Source: Diadema setosum
Taxonomy: Eukaryota; Echinodermata; Echinoidea; Diadematoida; Diadematidae
Direction of reading: 5' to 3'
DNA: 64,000 bases
NCBI GenBank assembly: GCA_033980235.1
Contig: CM067067.1
Location: forward strand, 19,349,239 to 19,413,238
Shown: positions 35,517 through 46,715 of the stretch, piece after piece
Numbering within the stretch: the first letter of the stretch is position 1
Layout: each line of letters begins with the position of its first letter
The notes under the pieces: model-generated
The model's database searches: none
What the model was told of the DNA's origin: nothing
What the model saw: only the letters and a program-made list of their open reading frames with translations
Made by a program: the position numbers and the translations under genes

Positions 35517-35654
35517 CCATCTTAGGGACCGTGACACTATTGTGAATGACACAATTAAAAGCATCACAAAAGGACTTTCACGCCACCATCTTAGGGACCG
35601 TGACACTATTGTGAATGACACAATTAAAAGCATCACAAAAGGACTTACACGCCT
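35517..35654 (+). repeat. 69-bp tandem duplication
   Basis: CATCTTAGGGACCGTGACAC through CACAAAAGGACTT occurs twice in tandem with a 69-bp period and almost no divergence, which points to a recent event. Confidence 0.9.
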
Positions 35655-35771
35655 CGTTAGACCTTTAAGACTCAGATCTTTTTCTTTCTTTTTATGTGTG
35701 TGTGTGTAGACGTGGACGCCATTGGGAAATATCAAGCTCGAGACAATAAGTGGCCACTTACAATATAATGA

Positions 35772-36476
35772 CCGACCGATGTTGAAGGTAGATTAAATCA
35801 GTAACTAAGTCAGAAATTGGGGAACCAGTAAATAAATAGGCAGCGATCGACACTTCGACGGTTTGCCAATCTAATGTGGCAGCGATCGACGTCGAAAGTG
35901 TCAATCAAATACGTTATTTGCGGTCGACGTCGAAGGTTGATAAAATCAGTAAGCAGCGATCGATGTCGAAGGTTGATAATCGGATGGGTGCTGTTCGTAA
36001 TATTCCGAAGGTTCGTAATTCCGAAGGGTCGTCAAATTCGAAACACACAAATTCCCTAAACCTACAGGTTCGTTAATTCGAACGTTTGTGGCGTTATTCC
36101 GAAGGTTCGTTATTCTGAAGATTCATGAATCCGAAAATAAAATTAACGGAACAATATACCTTCTGAATAACGAATCTTCGGACTAGAGAGCCTTCGGAAT
36201 AACGAACATCGGAATAATAGCTACCGATGTGTAAGGTTGATGAAATTATTAAATAGCGACCAATGTCCAAAGTTGATTAGGTCATACCGTCCGACGTTAG
36301 TGATCGAGAAAACTATAAAGTAGCGGCTGATGTCGAAGGTTGATAAAATAAGGACAATTAAATCAAATAGGTATAGCGTCCATAATGTCGAGATCAAATA
36401 AAATTGAGCAGCAACGAAGTGTCGAAGGTTTATGCAATCAACTTGGTATCGCACGACGTCGAATGTTAAGCAAAAT
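35772..36476 (+). repeat. GTCGAAGGTTGATAAAATCA tandem repeat region
   Basis: Diverged units of CAGCGATCGACGTCGAAGG and TTGATAAAATCAGTAA recur at intervals of roughly 35-60 bp on both sides of the GGTTCG cluster at 35989-36222. This is a second satellite type inside the large element, directly next to the right 71-bp array. Confidence 0.7.
35989..36222. repeat. GGTTCG minisatellite cluster 3
   Basis: Starts GTGCTGTTCGTAATATTCCG and ends GAACATCGGAATAATAGCTA. It interrupts the GTCGAAGG repeats, so it is probably an insertion. Confidence 0.75.
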
Positions 36477-37565
36477 TATCTGATTTATCCGACATTTGTT
36501 TTAGCATTGTAAAGAGGCTAAAGTTACCGTTATTCATTTCTGATCGCAAAAGCAATCATCCAACATTTACTAGTATTTTGACACCTTACGGAGCCGAATG
36601 TTACCGTTAATCATTTTCAAATGTTAAGCAAACAACCGACATTCATTTTAGCATCTTACGGAGCTGAATGTTATCCTTTTTCATTTCCAAACGTGAAAGC
36701 AAACATCCGCTATTTATTTTAGCATCTAACTGAGCCGATTGATACCGTTAATCATTTCCAAATGTAAAAGCAACAATCTGTAATTTATTTTAGCATCGTT
36801 CGGAGCAGAACATTACCGTTATTCATTTCCAAATTTAAAAGCAAACATCCGACAATCATTTTAGCATCGTACGGAGGCGAATGTTACTGTGTTTTCATTT
36901 TGAACGTCAAGGCAGACATCAGACATTTACTTTACCATCAAACGCAGCTGAATGTTACTGTTCTTCATTTCGAAATGTAATAGCAAATATCCGACATTTA
37001 TTTTATTATATGGAGCAGACTGTTACTGCTATTCACCTCCAAACGTAAAAAGCAATCATCTGCCATTTTCTGGGCATCTTCTGGAGCCAAATGTTATTGC
37101 TATTTACTTTCGAAAGTAAAAGCAAACACCCGACATCTGTTTAATCATCATACGGAGTTGAATATTAGTGTTATTAATTTCCGAACATCACAGGGATCAT
37201 TCGACATTTATTTTAGCATCTTCCGGAGCTGAATGTTATTGTTATTTACTTTTGAACGTAAAAGCAAACATCTGGCGCATATTTTTTTTTCATCGTATAG
37301 AGTTGAATATTATTGTTATTCATTTCCGAACGTCAAAGCAAAGATCCGACATTTATTTTAGCATCTTCCGGAGATGAATGTTATTGCTATTTACTTCCGA
37401 AAGTAAAAGCAAACATCCGACATTTATTTAATCATCGTACGGAGTATTATTGTTATTCATTTCCAAACGTCAAAGGGATCATTCGACATTTGCTCTAGCA
37501 TATTCGGGAGCTGAATGTTATGATTATTATTTTACTTTCGAACGTAAAAGCAAACATCCGGCAAA
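36477..37565 (-). repeat. Right array of about 14 units of the 71-bp repeat, inverted
   Basis: The same repeat as 22985-25090 on the opposite strand: CATCTTCCGGAGCTGAATGT, TTCATTTCCGAACGTCAAAG, AAACATCCGACATTTATTTT. The core variants also alternate here. Confidence 0.85.
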
Positions 37566-37681
37566 TTACTGATACTTTTCAAAAGATTTTCGCGGATCGA
37601 TTTCAGCTAATTTCCTTCGTGTAGCCGATGGTTGACGGGAGAGTTTGATTTTCATATCATTAATTCCGCGCTGGAGCACTC

Positions 37682-37836
37682 GGGCAAATGCGGGTGTTTA
37701 GACGAGCGTGAAAGTGCGGGCGACTTCCCTCGTCTGTACGCGTCCAAACGCCCGCGTATTACCTAGTACGCCCGGACGAAAGGGCTTCCCGCATTTGCCC
37801 TAGGGGTTTTCGTGACGTTTCCCGCGGTCGGCACTG
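37682..37836 (-). repeat. Right GC-rich hairpin and terminal inverted repeat
   Basis: GGGCAAATGCGGG (37682-37694) pairs with CCCGCATTTGCCC (37788-37800), with an inner GCGGGTGTTTAGACG and CGTCCAAACGCCCGC pair. The TIR follows, ending at 37836. Confidence 0.8.
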
Positions 37837-37838
37837 TA

Positions 37839-38540
37839 TTGTTGCATGGCAATATAATCAAGCAAAGCACTTCAGAGATTGAGGCTACCCCCCCCCCCCA
37901 AAAAAAAAAAAAACCAACAACAACAAACATACAGTAAGACTTTCAGTCATAACCTCAATTGCTTCTCTATATTAGAAATACAAGTCTCATCACTTCTTTT
38001 TTCTCCCTAATTTTGCAGGGGAAATGCTTTGCAGTCATTTTCCCTCAAAAGGGCCTGTTTTGTAATATTCATTTTGGCTAAAATAAGATTGAAGTGAATG
38101 AAAGCAGTATCTATGACTGCACGAGGTCCATTTTGAGTAACACTAGCCACTTCTATTTTTGTCGGGAGACAGCCACTTCAGTGCTTTCTCTCTCAACAAA
38201 CATTCTGCAAAGGAGAGAGAAGCTGGTGTTGGGACTGGCTGGTCAAAGTTCAGTTGATAAACCTATACACCACTGGTACTTTCGTTTTGTCTTTTTTTTT
38301 TCATCCTAACCCCTCACTGTGCAGGATGTTTTTAGCCAAGGTTGACCAGGGAGCTTCAAAAACAAAGCTCCTTGGGTTGACAGACTTCTACAAGAAGCCT
38401 CTATTTTTTTCTCTCTCCAGTCAGAAGAAAGAATTCCAAGTTCCTGACCTTAAATGACACAGTGACCTCAGCTAGGGTCATGCATGAATTTTACCATGTC
38501 AAAGAAAGGTCATGCAAAGGCTGGCAATAATAGTTCCACA

Positions 38541-38575
<35 letters not shown>

Positions 38576-39784
38576 ATGCACACACTAAAGACATACATAG
38601 TTCTCACAACATACAATTTTGTCTCTTTGTCTTACCTGTTATACTTGTATGTGCATGCACTGATGATTTTATATCAATATTTAGTGAAAAAAGTCTTAAT
38701 GACCGCAGACACATAACATCACAAGCTTAATGAGGTTTACCGCAAGTCTTCTACCATGAATGAAAGAGTTTCAACATCGTTCAGAGTTAATGGGCTTCAC
38801 ATCTAAAGGGTTTCAAAATCAAGAAGTATTTGAACTTTGGTTTTCTATGCATCACTCTGATAGCATTTTGATTTTTTTTTTTTACATCCAATCCCTAAGT
38901 TTTAGTCTTGACATCTCTTTCTTCTTAGATTTTTTTTCTCCTTCTCCTCTCTCCTTCTTTCTCTTTCTTTCTCTCCAGTTTGACTCCCCTTCTATTTCTT
39001 TCTCTCCAGTTTGACTTCCCTTCTATTTCTTTCTCCTTCACAAAGAAGTCAAACCCAGTCTCCTCGTTAGCATTCACACAGACTTTTAGTATGCACAGTT
39101 GCATGCTTCCAGCCGCTGCTGATAGTTCTGCAGTACGAGCAAAATATGTAGGCCTATACATACGACACCTTCCACCCTACACGAAAGAGTATGGATAGTT
39201 CCACATACCTCACTGTGAATAAACCAAGTGTTATTTCTTTTACTTGTAGATTGGTTAGTTTGTCTATTCAGATATTTATTTATCCATATCATTTCCAATC
39301 CAAATGCTTGCTAGATGTTCGTTTGAGAGTTTGGGGCTTGTGCAACCATGCAACAAGTGGATGGAACATCATTTTATCATGGATAGAAATAAAATTACAT
39401 AGGGCAAGTGCTGTCTAGGCCTACATGGATTATTTGGCAAGGTTTTTATTTTCACAAATTTTGTGAGTCGAGTGCTTTTCACAAAAACACTCAAACATTA
39501 AAAAAAAAAATCAGATTTTAAAACATACAAAAAATATGAACTCTGATCCTGACATGAATGTGACGAACACGCATGCAATTCTCCATTCATTACTGTACAC
39601 CACAATCACGAATTAACCACTTGCAAATTTGTCTGGAAGTCCCGATTCGTGAAAAAATAGACTTGCTAAATATATGGCACATACACATGATTGTACACAT
39701 ATCTTGTGAAGGATTCCGGCCAGAATCATTTAAGAATTCAATTCTCATCATAAATTCTACTGGAGTACAGAAAGAGGGTAAATA
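37839..39784. other. AT-rich sequence, minor repeats only
   Basis: It holds a (TG)n tract at about 38545-38573 and a 31-bp tandem pair (CTCTCCAGTTTGACTYCCCT) at about 38971-39032. No gene signal. Confidence 0.45.
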
Positions 39785-40183
39785 TTAAAGGGATAGTACA
39801 GTATTGGTAGAGATGAGAATTGAGCTTTTAACTTTTTGCAAGATACCAAGAAAACACTTATGAAATAGTACAGAGCATACCATTTTAAGATAAATTCAAA
39901 AGTTTATTCGATAAAATCGGGTTTGGAATGACCGAATCATCCAAAAACAAAGTATACAAAGCGATCGTAATAAAAGGTGGGTCCCACACTTTATTAGAAT
40001 CACTCTGTTTTGGATATCTCAGCCATTTCAAAACCAATTTTCATCAAATAAACGTTGAATTCCTCATGGAATTACATGCTCTTTCATATTTCATAAAAGG
40101 TTTCTCATTATCTCACCAAAAAAAAAAATAAAATGTTAGAAACCTTAAATTAGGTCTCAACCAAAACTATACAATCCCTTTAA
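39785..40183 (-). mobile_element. TTAA-flanked MITE family A, copy 4
   Basis: Reverse orientation: TTAAAGGGATAGTACAGTAT at the left, which is the family's right end, and AACTATACAATCCCTTTAA at the right. TTAA on both sides. Confidence 0.9.
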
Positions 40184-40595
40184 TGGTTTTAAATAAGGTG
40201 TCAATAGTTTGCTCTTTTGTGAGCGATCAAATATACACAGTGTATGAATACTCGTATATGGCTCTATTCTTCTGCTCACGACTTGTCACATTCCGCTGCA
40301 TAAATCACGCACGCCTGGGCAAAACAGTTTCGATATCACTATACAGCTGAAGCAGGCTTGCACATACAAACTGAACATGTGTTTTGTTGGCTCACTTGAT
40401 CCTCCTTTTTCTGTGATTGTCTGGGCCTCAGAAAGACATAGACTTACAGGTAAAGCCGTGGCATTCAGTCCATGGAAGATAATTATAGTGATGTCTACCC
40501 TCTGACCCACACACAATATAAGCCTCTGGCGAACAAAGAATATCAAAGAATATATACTTTTTTTCACTTGCAACAACGTATGTTATCTTTTGATT

Positions 40596-40967
40596 TTAAA
40601 GTCACAATTTACCATTTGCAGACGAAAACAAAATAAAACATATTTAGTGCTTCAAAATAATTAAAAATGTGAGTTGAGGACAGAAAAAAAAATGTCAAAA
40701 TGTTAATAAGTATGATCAATGTTAATGTATTGTTAACATACAAAATGAGAACAATAATTTTATTAGAATCACTTCTAGAATAAATAGTCTACAGTTACAG
40801 TATGGTTTAGTGAGAAAATCAGTGATATCTCCTTACATCAGAGGCTTTATTGCAAAAATTCTAAATGGTAGGTTGTGCGATATAATTGAACTATCTATGC
40901 ATTAAATGTGATAACCCAATTTTTTTTTTTTTAAATCACTGCTCAAAATGGTAAACAGTAGCTTTAA
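40596..40967 (+). mobile_element. TTAA-flanked MITE family B, copy 1
   Basis: TTAAAGTCACAATTTACCAT at the left and GGTAAACAGTAGCTTTAA at the right, with TTAA on both sides. Internal landmarks TAGTGCTT, GTCTACAGTTACAG, AAATCACTG are shared with 44021-44387. Confidence 0.85.
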
Positions 40968-41714
40968 CCTTTAGGATTAGCTCAGATGTCTGGAAGCTAA
41001 TATTGTCAATGAACAGAGCTTACTGAATCTCCCTAATCCTTAATCCCTTTTGTGTCAACATGACCTTCCTATGGGATTGAGGCACACTGCTACAATGTAT
41101 TACCGAGTGGGCTTGATAATCTTCAACTTGGGAAAGTTTGAATGGAGTATGGAAAGCTTATAAAAAAAAACCGACGACAACAACTTGGCATTATAGCCAA
41201 GCCAAGTGACTTGGAACGTAAAGGATTTTACACTGCACTTCAAGGGCAGGACAGCTCAAAGAAAATTGAAAAAGTTATAAAAATGATGGATCTGCAACAC
41301 ATTTCTGTAGAATTAGACATGAATTAAGAAACAGGAGATGTCATGCCATTTTCTTGTAACCATGGTAACCTTGGGAGCTCAAGAGGGTAATTACAGTAAT
41401 TAGACCAGACATCACTTGTTTAGAATTACAACTAGTTTTATGTGCTATGACAAGAATGCATTATTCTTATTTTCTTTTATTCTTTTTGCACATTTGGAAG
41501 TTTTTTTTTTTTCATCTTGGCAGATATGTAATTACAAGAATACAAAGGCATGTCTTTACTGGAGGTAATGGATTTTTTTTTAACGAGAATGTGAAATCAT
41601 GTCGCAATTCACATGTATAAAAGCAGCATTATTGAATGGCCCATTACGTGGTGACAGCTTTTAAAAACCTTGTTTGCTGATGATAAATACTCCTGACATC
41701 AGTATTAGGCGCTG
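40968..41714. other. AT-rich sequence, no confident gene
   Basis: A 61-residue Lys-rich plus-strand open frame at 41142-41327 lacks recognised domains or splice context and is not called. Confidence 0.4.
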
Positions 41715-41715
41715 T

Positions 41716-41716
41716 A

Positions 41717-41811
<95 letters not shown>

Positions 41812-41830
41812 CGGTGGTGGTGGTGGTTAT
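41716..41830. repeat. (GAT)n then (GGT)n triplet repeat
   Basis: About 27 GAT triplets to 41797, followed by GGT/GGC triplets. The poly-His open frame on the minus strand is an artefact. Confidence 0.95.
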
Positions 41831-42089
41831 AATGATGATGGTGATGATTAACGGCATTCATATACTCAATAGCAACATATCTATTTAAAAAAAAAATCTG
41901 AGGCACAGACTCCTCCAAGAGTTAGTAATTGCTTGATGCCATTCACATTTTCCACTGGCATAACTTCTGTTAAAATCATTTCACTGTCTTTATGGAATAT
42001 ATACAAATATTTATAAGTGCACATCTTTCCTCTGAGACAGATGGACTGTCCTTTAACTTGGTTGCCATGGCCACCGGCAACATGCAATA

Positions 42090-42245
42090 TTTACTTGGCA
42101 GTGCATGGCAGTGATGACACCTCCTCGGCAGTAACATGCTCACGAACAGATGCAGAGGATTTGTGAGAATTTCATCTCCCTAACGAGCTCAGAAATTATT
42201 AATGGCATGCATCGCTCAACTTCCTCAGGGGTCACCAGGTTTCCC
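42090..42245. other. GC-raised unique block with AATTATTAATGG
   Basis: Unique sequence containing AGAAATTATTAATGGCATGC. The minus strand is open for about 33 residues to a stop, but has no good acceptor. Possible conserved noncoding element. Confidence 0.25.
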
Positions 42246-42359
42246 TTAATACATCCTCATCGTGAACGAAGTAAGAAAAAAAGAAGAAGAATCTAAACCC
42301 TGCAACATGACATTCCTTTCTCTCTCCCACCCATCCTCTCCTCTGATCTTTCCTCCCTC

Positions 42360-42740
42360 CCTCTCTCTCTCTCTCTGAATATATGTATGTTCTTTCCTCC
42401 CCCTCTCTATCCCTCTATCCATCCATCTTTGCTTTCAATCAATCTTTGTGCTTTCTATGTTATTACTACCTATCCAACTATCTTTCTATTCATATATCTT
42501 TCTATTTATCTGTTTATCTATCTTTCTATTTATCTATCTCTCTCTATCTTTCTATTTATGTTTATCTACCTATCTACCTATCTTTCTATTTATCTATTTA
42601 TCTATCTATCTCTATCTTTCTATTTATCTGTTTATCTGTCTATCTTTCTATTTATCTATTTATCTATCTCTATCTTTCTATTTATCTATTTATCTATCTA
42701 TCTCTATCTTTCTATTTATCTGTTTATATACCTATCTCTT
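42360..42740. repeat. CT then TATC/TTTC microsatellite
   Basis: A short CT run, then about 260 bp of diverged TATC, TTTC and TATT tetranucleotides. The Leu/Ser/Tyr-rich open frames of up to 157 residues are repeat artefacts. Confidence 0.95.
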
Positions 42741-44020
42741 TTACACACTCTCTCTCTTTCTATGATAGATCTCTACTTGCTAAATTCTCAATTAAATCTA
42801 TAACTGCATCATGGCTATGCATGCACATTCTCTTGGTTCCAAATTTCTTTCACTAATGATCTGATCTATTTTTTATATATTCTCATGAAAATTTGGTCTA
42901 ATATGCCATTCACCATGTGCAGTAATGCTCATGAAATACCTGGCTCTCTTCTTTTGTCATTTTCTAAGACTATGAGCCACACACAAAAAAAGACTTGTGT
43001 GTGAATAATGGCAGATATTAAATAATAGCATACTACTGGATCCAACAGTAATTAGCCAATCCTAAGAACTTTAAATACCATTGATATTATATGAGGTAAT
43101 ATCCTATACCACTATTCTACACACAGTAAAGATTTAACAAATACTTTGTACAGAACATCTCATCTTGCAATGATGAACGATGGTGCCTCTGTAACGGCAT
43201 CAGCATATATTTTGATACATTTTGATACAAGCACAAATCAAGGTAGCATCAAAATGAACTTACACGACAATGTTCACAAGTATAATACCATGGCCCAACC
43301 AGAATGAATAGGGTGAAACTGAAAGTGCGTGCAAATGCCACGAGTCACAAAATTATGTACGTAGAACTCTAGGATGCAGGAGTGTACATTACATGCCACA
43401 CAGCTCAGGGTCAGTTTCAAGCCCTTTCAGTTATTCAAAAGCTGGGTATAATTCAATCAATATTACTACATAGACTATGCTGGTCTATTTATGTTGTGGT
43501 CAGCGTGGACAAGAAAGATTACAGTACAGGCATGACGTCATTTCCCTGTCTTCCTTTGTAAAAGGCCCCCTCCCTCTCCCCCTCCTTTTTTGACAGGTCC
43601 CTTTTCCCCCATGCCTACCCCTCTCCCTGTACCATCAACAAAACTGCACACCTATGAGAAGCACAACGCTGACAGGATAAATCAATCAAATCCTACAGCC
43701 ATCAGATGGGGTTGCGATTCAAAACACACAAGGAAGGATGTACACGATGTGGGTTCTCAAGCCTGTGTTAAAACAAAACAAAACAAAAAAATTTTCTCTC
43801 CTTGCACCCTTTCGTTTGCCTGGCAGGGACAACCGCCTGGCATCGAAGTGACCATTCATCCAGCGAACCATCTTAGCAGCGACTCATATGACATCCTTTT
43901 CCACCCTCAGCCAATCACAAAAATAGCAAAGCAAATTCCAAGCAATGACATTTAAACCCCCTGCACATGGACGGCACATAACATGGAGCAGTCACGGACC
44001 CTCGAGTAGACTCCATACCC
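42741..44020. other. AT-rich sequence, no confident gene
   Basis: The 121-residue plus-strand open frame at 43590-43955 has no recognised domain and starts in a C/T-rich tract. It is not called. Confidence 0.4.
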
Positions 44021-44387
44021 TTAAAGGCATAATTTACCATTTGCAGATGAAACTAAAACCCACCATTAGTGCTTTAAAATAGTTCTAAAATGTTAGTTAG
44101 GGATAGAAACAACCACAGTAAAAATTTGAATCCATATAATCAATGTTAAGTATTTTTAAATACACAAAATGTGAACAATAGTTATAATAAGAATGCTTCC
44201 AGACTAAACCGTCTACAGTTATGGTTTATTGAGAAAAATACAGATATATCCTTATATTTTAGGATTTATTGCGAAAATTTCATATTTTAGGATGTTTTGT
44301 GATACAACAGATGTACACATATGCATCAAAGGTGATATCTTGAAAATTTTTTAAATCACTGTTCCCAAAGGTAAACTGTACCTTTAA
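44021..44387 (+). mobile_element. TTAA-flanked MITE family B, copy 2
   Basis: TTAAAGGCATAATTTACCAT and GGTAAACTGTACCTTTAA ends, TTAA on both sides, co-linear with 40596-40967. Confidence 0.85.
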
Positions 44388-44528
44388 CTCCATGTGAATG
44401 AGTAGGAAAAATTATTTTGTTATGTGTTAAGGTAATACAATTCTCCTTGTCTTTTCAAATAAAATAAAATAACATGGAAACACACACAGACATTTATACA
44501 TTCAAACACTGAGAAATTTAATGTCGTC

Positions 44529-44646
44529 ATGAAGGTGGACAAAGGCCCAGACTTTTTACAAGAAGCCACAGACTTTGTGCAAGCAGCACTCCAACCATTT
44601 GTGCATTCAGAACATGGACCATCCTACATTCCTGCACATCCGTCAG
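44529..44646 (+). CDS. Candidate plus-strand exon with a consensus donor
   Basis: Open frame from an ATG at 44529 (or from further upstream, since the frame stays open to about 44460) to a consensus CAG|GTAAGG donor at 44646/44647. The peptide includes KGPDFLQEATDFVQAALQPF and ends HPS plus one base. It has ordinary amino-acid composition and is not a repeat. The split codon is completed by the two bases that open the exon at 51529 (G plus AT, Asp). No pyrimidine-rich acceptor is visible upstream, so it may be a first exon, or the 5' boundary may be wrong. I do not recognise the protein. Confidence 0.35.
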
Positions 44647-45415
44647 GTAAGGACCAATTACAATTGATTTGGTCTGTAAACATTGTTAAATGCAAAATTT
44701 ATAGATGTTAAATATCTAAAAATTACCAGTGGAAGAACAGACACTTGCAGAACAAGGTTGTAAAAAAGAAAAGCATCTTTTAATATGACAGGCCATGGAA
44801 ACATCAATGATTTTATTAGAGTCAATTGTAGCCTGCAGCTACAGTATACAAAAGATTTCAACAAAAAAAAGTTTATCAGCCTTTGAATGAGGCAAGTCTG
44901 GTAGGAGAATAACTTTATCTCTAACCTCTCCTTGGCATTTACACTGGTCTGAATGACATTACAGGGGGTAAAAATGTGGCAGAGATGCTCTAAACATCTG
45001 CAATATTTAAAAACAATCTGCGATATTTGCTCAAGGGCTTGGGCCGATGCAGTTACCACCTCATGATGGTCTTCGCAAGTCTATTTCTCTCCCCCCCCCC
45101 CATTTTTTTTTTTCCGAGCACTTCCTATATGAGCGCCATAATACACTACACCCTATTGGGCCATGTTGGGTGAGAGTATTATTTCTTCACAGATGGGAAA
45201 GCCTGAATGACGTGACGAGAATGAATTGCCTTTTCTGCCCACCCAAGACAGATCACCCTTCTGCACAGTATGGCTCAACCTCTTCGCATTCTCACCCTCC
45301 CCTTTTCTCTTTCTCCAACTATCTACTTCCTCTCTCCCCCTTCACTCTCTATCCCTCTCTTTCACTTTCCCATCTTCGTCTATTTCTGTTTCTGTCTCAC
45401 GCAATCTCATAATAT

Positions 45416-45455
<40 letters not shown>

Positions 45456-46178
45456 CTACTGCCACTGAACAATGAACAGACAAACATATATTTATAGTTA
45501 CAACCCACATTTTTCTACTTTTGTGTTTGTGCTCTGCTTCCATTTGTCTTTCTTACAACCTGTCCTTTCCGTTTCCTTTTAATACCCTGGTTCATCTGTT
45601 TTAAAATCCCACTTTAACTGTCAATGACTTTCATTTCCAGAAAAAGAACAAACTTGATGTAGCATATATACTTTCTTCTGCTGTTAAAAAAAAACCAACA
45701 TGATTTTGATCTCACGAGACATATTATAGTAGTCATCCTCTTCATGGTGAGAGCACATTTTTACATGCATTCTTCTTGTTTTTACAACTTAGACAAGATA
45801 TGTGAAAAAAAAAGGACTAAAATCATCAGCAGCTCATCTGAACTTGTGTGATGGGATTTACTACCAATTCAATTAGTTTACAGTTCTTCTTCTTCTTCCT
45901 CTTCAGGGACTTCCATCAGTTTACAGTTCTTCTTTTGAACCTCTTCCTCAGGTTCTTTTACCTGAACATGCTGCAGTCATTCCACGATATTTTACCAATC
46001 TTCTTTAAAGTTTACAAGCTAAATAGCACCGGCATTCTAGTGGCCAGTCGGCATGTGGTAGTTTGTATGTACTCGAAGGGAATCGAACGGGGTATACACA
46101 CCCTTCACACAAATTGAAAATTCTCTTTGCACCCGCAAAGGAGGGCGAGTGATGGGAATACTACAACAATTTGCGATT
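44647..46178. other. Probable intron, AT-rich
   Basis: It holds a (CA)n run (45421-45453), C/T runs near 45090 and CTT-rich repeats near 45888-45945. The 133-residue minus-strand open frame at 44658-45059 is Leu-rich with no recognised domain and is not called. Confidence 0.4.
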
Positions 46179-46373
46179 CTAGTACAGTTGGGAGAATGCG
46201 TCAGCATCATCATTGGTCAAATGGCTCTTCTCTCCAGGAAGGTCCAGCTGGTCAGAATGCATCGCAGAATAGCCTGGCACGAGGCCACGCCATGAATATT
46301 TGATGGTTAACCGAACCGAAACTGCCGACCACACGTACAGGAGAAATGTCACCTCGGAAAGTCCATAGATTCT
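46179..46373 (-). CDS. Candidate minus-strand terminal exon
   Basis: An acceptor with a T-rich tract ends GTGCGACAG at 46374. The frame then stays open for 64 codons to TAG (46179-46181), ending in a polar tail, LPGEKSHLTNDDADAFSQLY. A hydrophobic stretch near the start (EVTFLLYVWSAVSV) could be a membrane segment, or intron if the alternative acceptor CGTGCCAG at 46274 is used, which leaves the last 31 codons. The exon would lie inside the proposed plus-strand intron (44647-51528), which lowers confidence. Family unknown. Confidence 0.22.
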   Translation of the reverse strand, partial: RIYGLSEVTFLLYVWSAVSVRLTIKYSWRGLVPGYSAMHSDQLDLPGEKSHLTNDDADAFSQLY

Positions 46374-46652
46374 CTGTCGCACGCGTGATGTAAAAGAAAA
46401 TAATATCTTGTTCATAATGCACGCAAACATGGTCTACTGTGCCCAATAAAAACTGCCCGTAGAAGTCATAGATCAGTTGATGAGATAAATTCAACGTTAT
46501 TAACAGTATTACTAGGTTGTCCTTCTTCATTGTATCCCTACCCATGAACATTATGATGCGTATTTCCTTTTGTGCTCAAAATCTACATGAGGGCTCTCAA
46601 CTCTCACTCTCGGCCCTACACGTTTCTGTTGTCACAATAGGTTCAGGTTTCT

Positions 46653-46715
46653 GAACCTTTCACAGACTAAGGTCAACTGCCTGAAGAACCTTTCACAGAT
46701 TCAGGTCAACTGCCT
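46653..46715 (+). repeat. 33-bp tandem repeat pair
   Basis: GAACCTTTCACAGA and AGGTCAACTGCCTGAA occur twice in tandem. Confidence 0.8.

Larger units (their letters stand above)
22459..37836. mobile_element. Putative 15.4-kb TIR-bounded composite element
   Basis: The left end begins C-G-GTGCCGACCGCGGGAAA and continues CGTCAC. The right end is its reverse complement, ending at 37836, with 24 of 25 positions matching. TA flanks both ends (22457-22458 and 37837-37838). Just inside each end lies a GC-rich hairpin, then an array of a roughly 71-bp repeat in inverted orientation (22985-25090 plus 27903-28212 on the left, 36477-37565 on the right). CAGTG-type termini and TA flanks resemble Tc1/mariner ends, but the size, hairpins and arrays do not. 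No transposase is visible inside, so it is non-autonomous, decayed or dispersed by other means. Several younger elements are nested in it. Confidence 0.65.

Noticed and set aside
22459..37836. Polinton/Maverick identity for the large segment
   Set aside because: No polymerase, integrase, protease or capsid-type open frame, short TIRs, and TA instead of a 5-6-bp duplication.
41661..41918. Poly-histidine open frame on the minus strand
   Set aside because: It is the translation of a GAT triplet microsatellite.
42383..42856. 157-, 138- and 105-residue hydrophobic open frames on the plus strand
   Set aside because: They are readings of a TATC/TTTC microsatellite in three frames.
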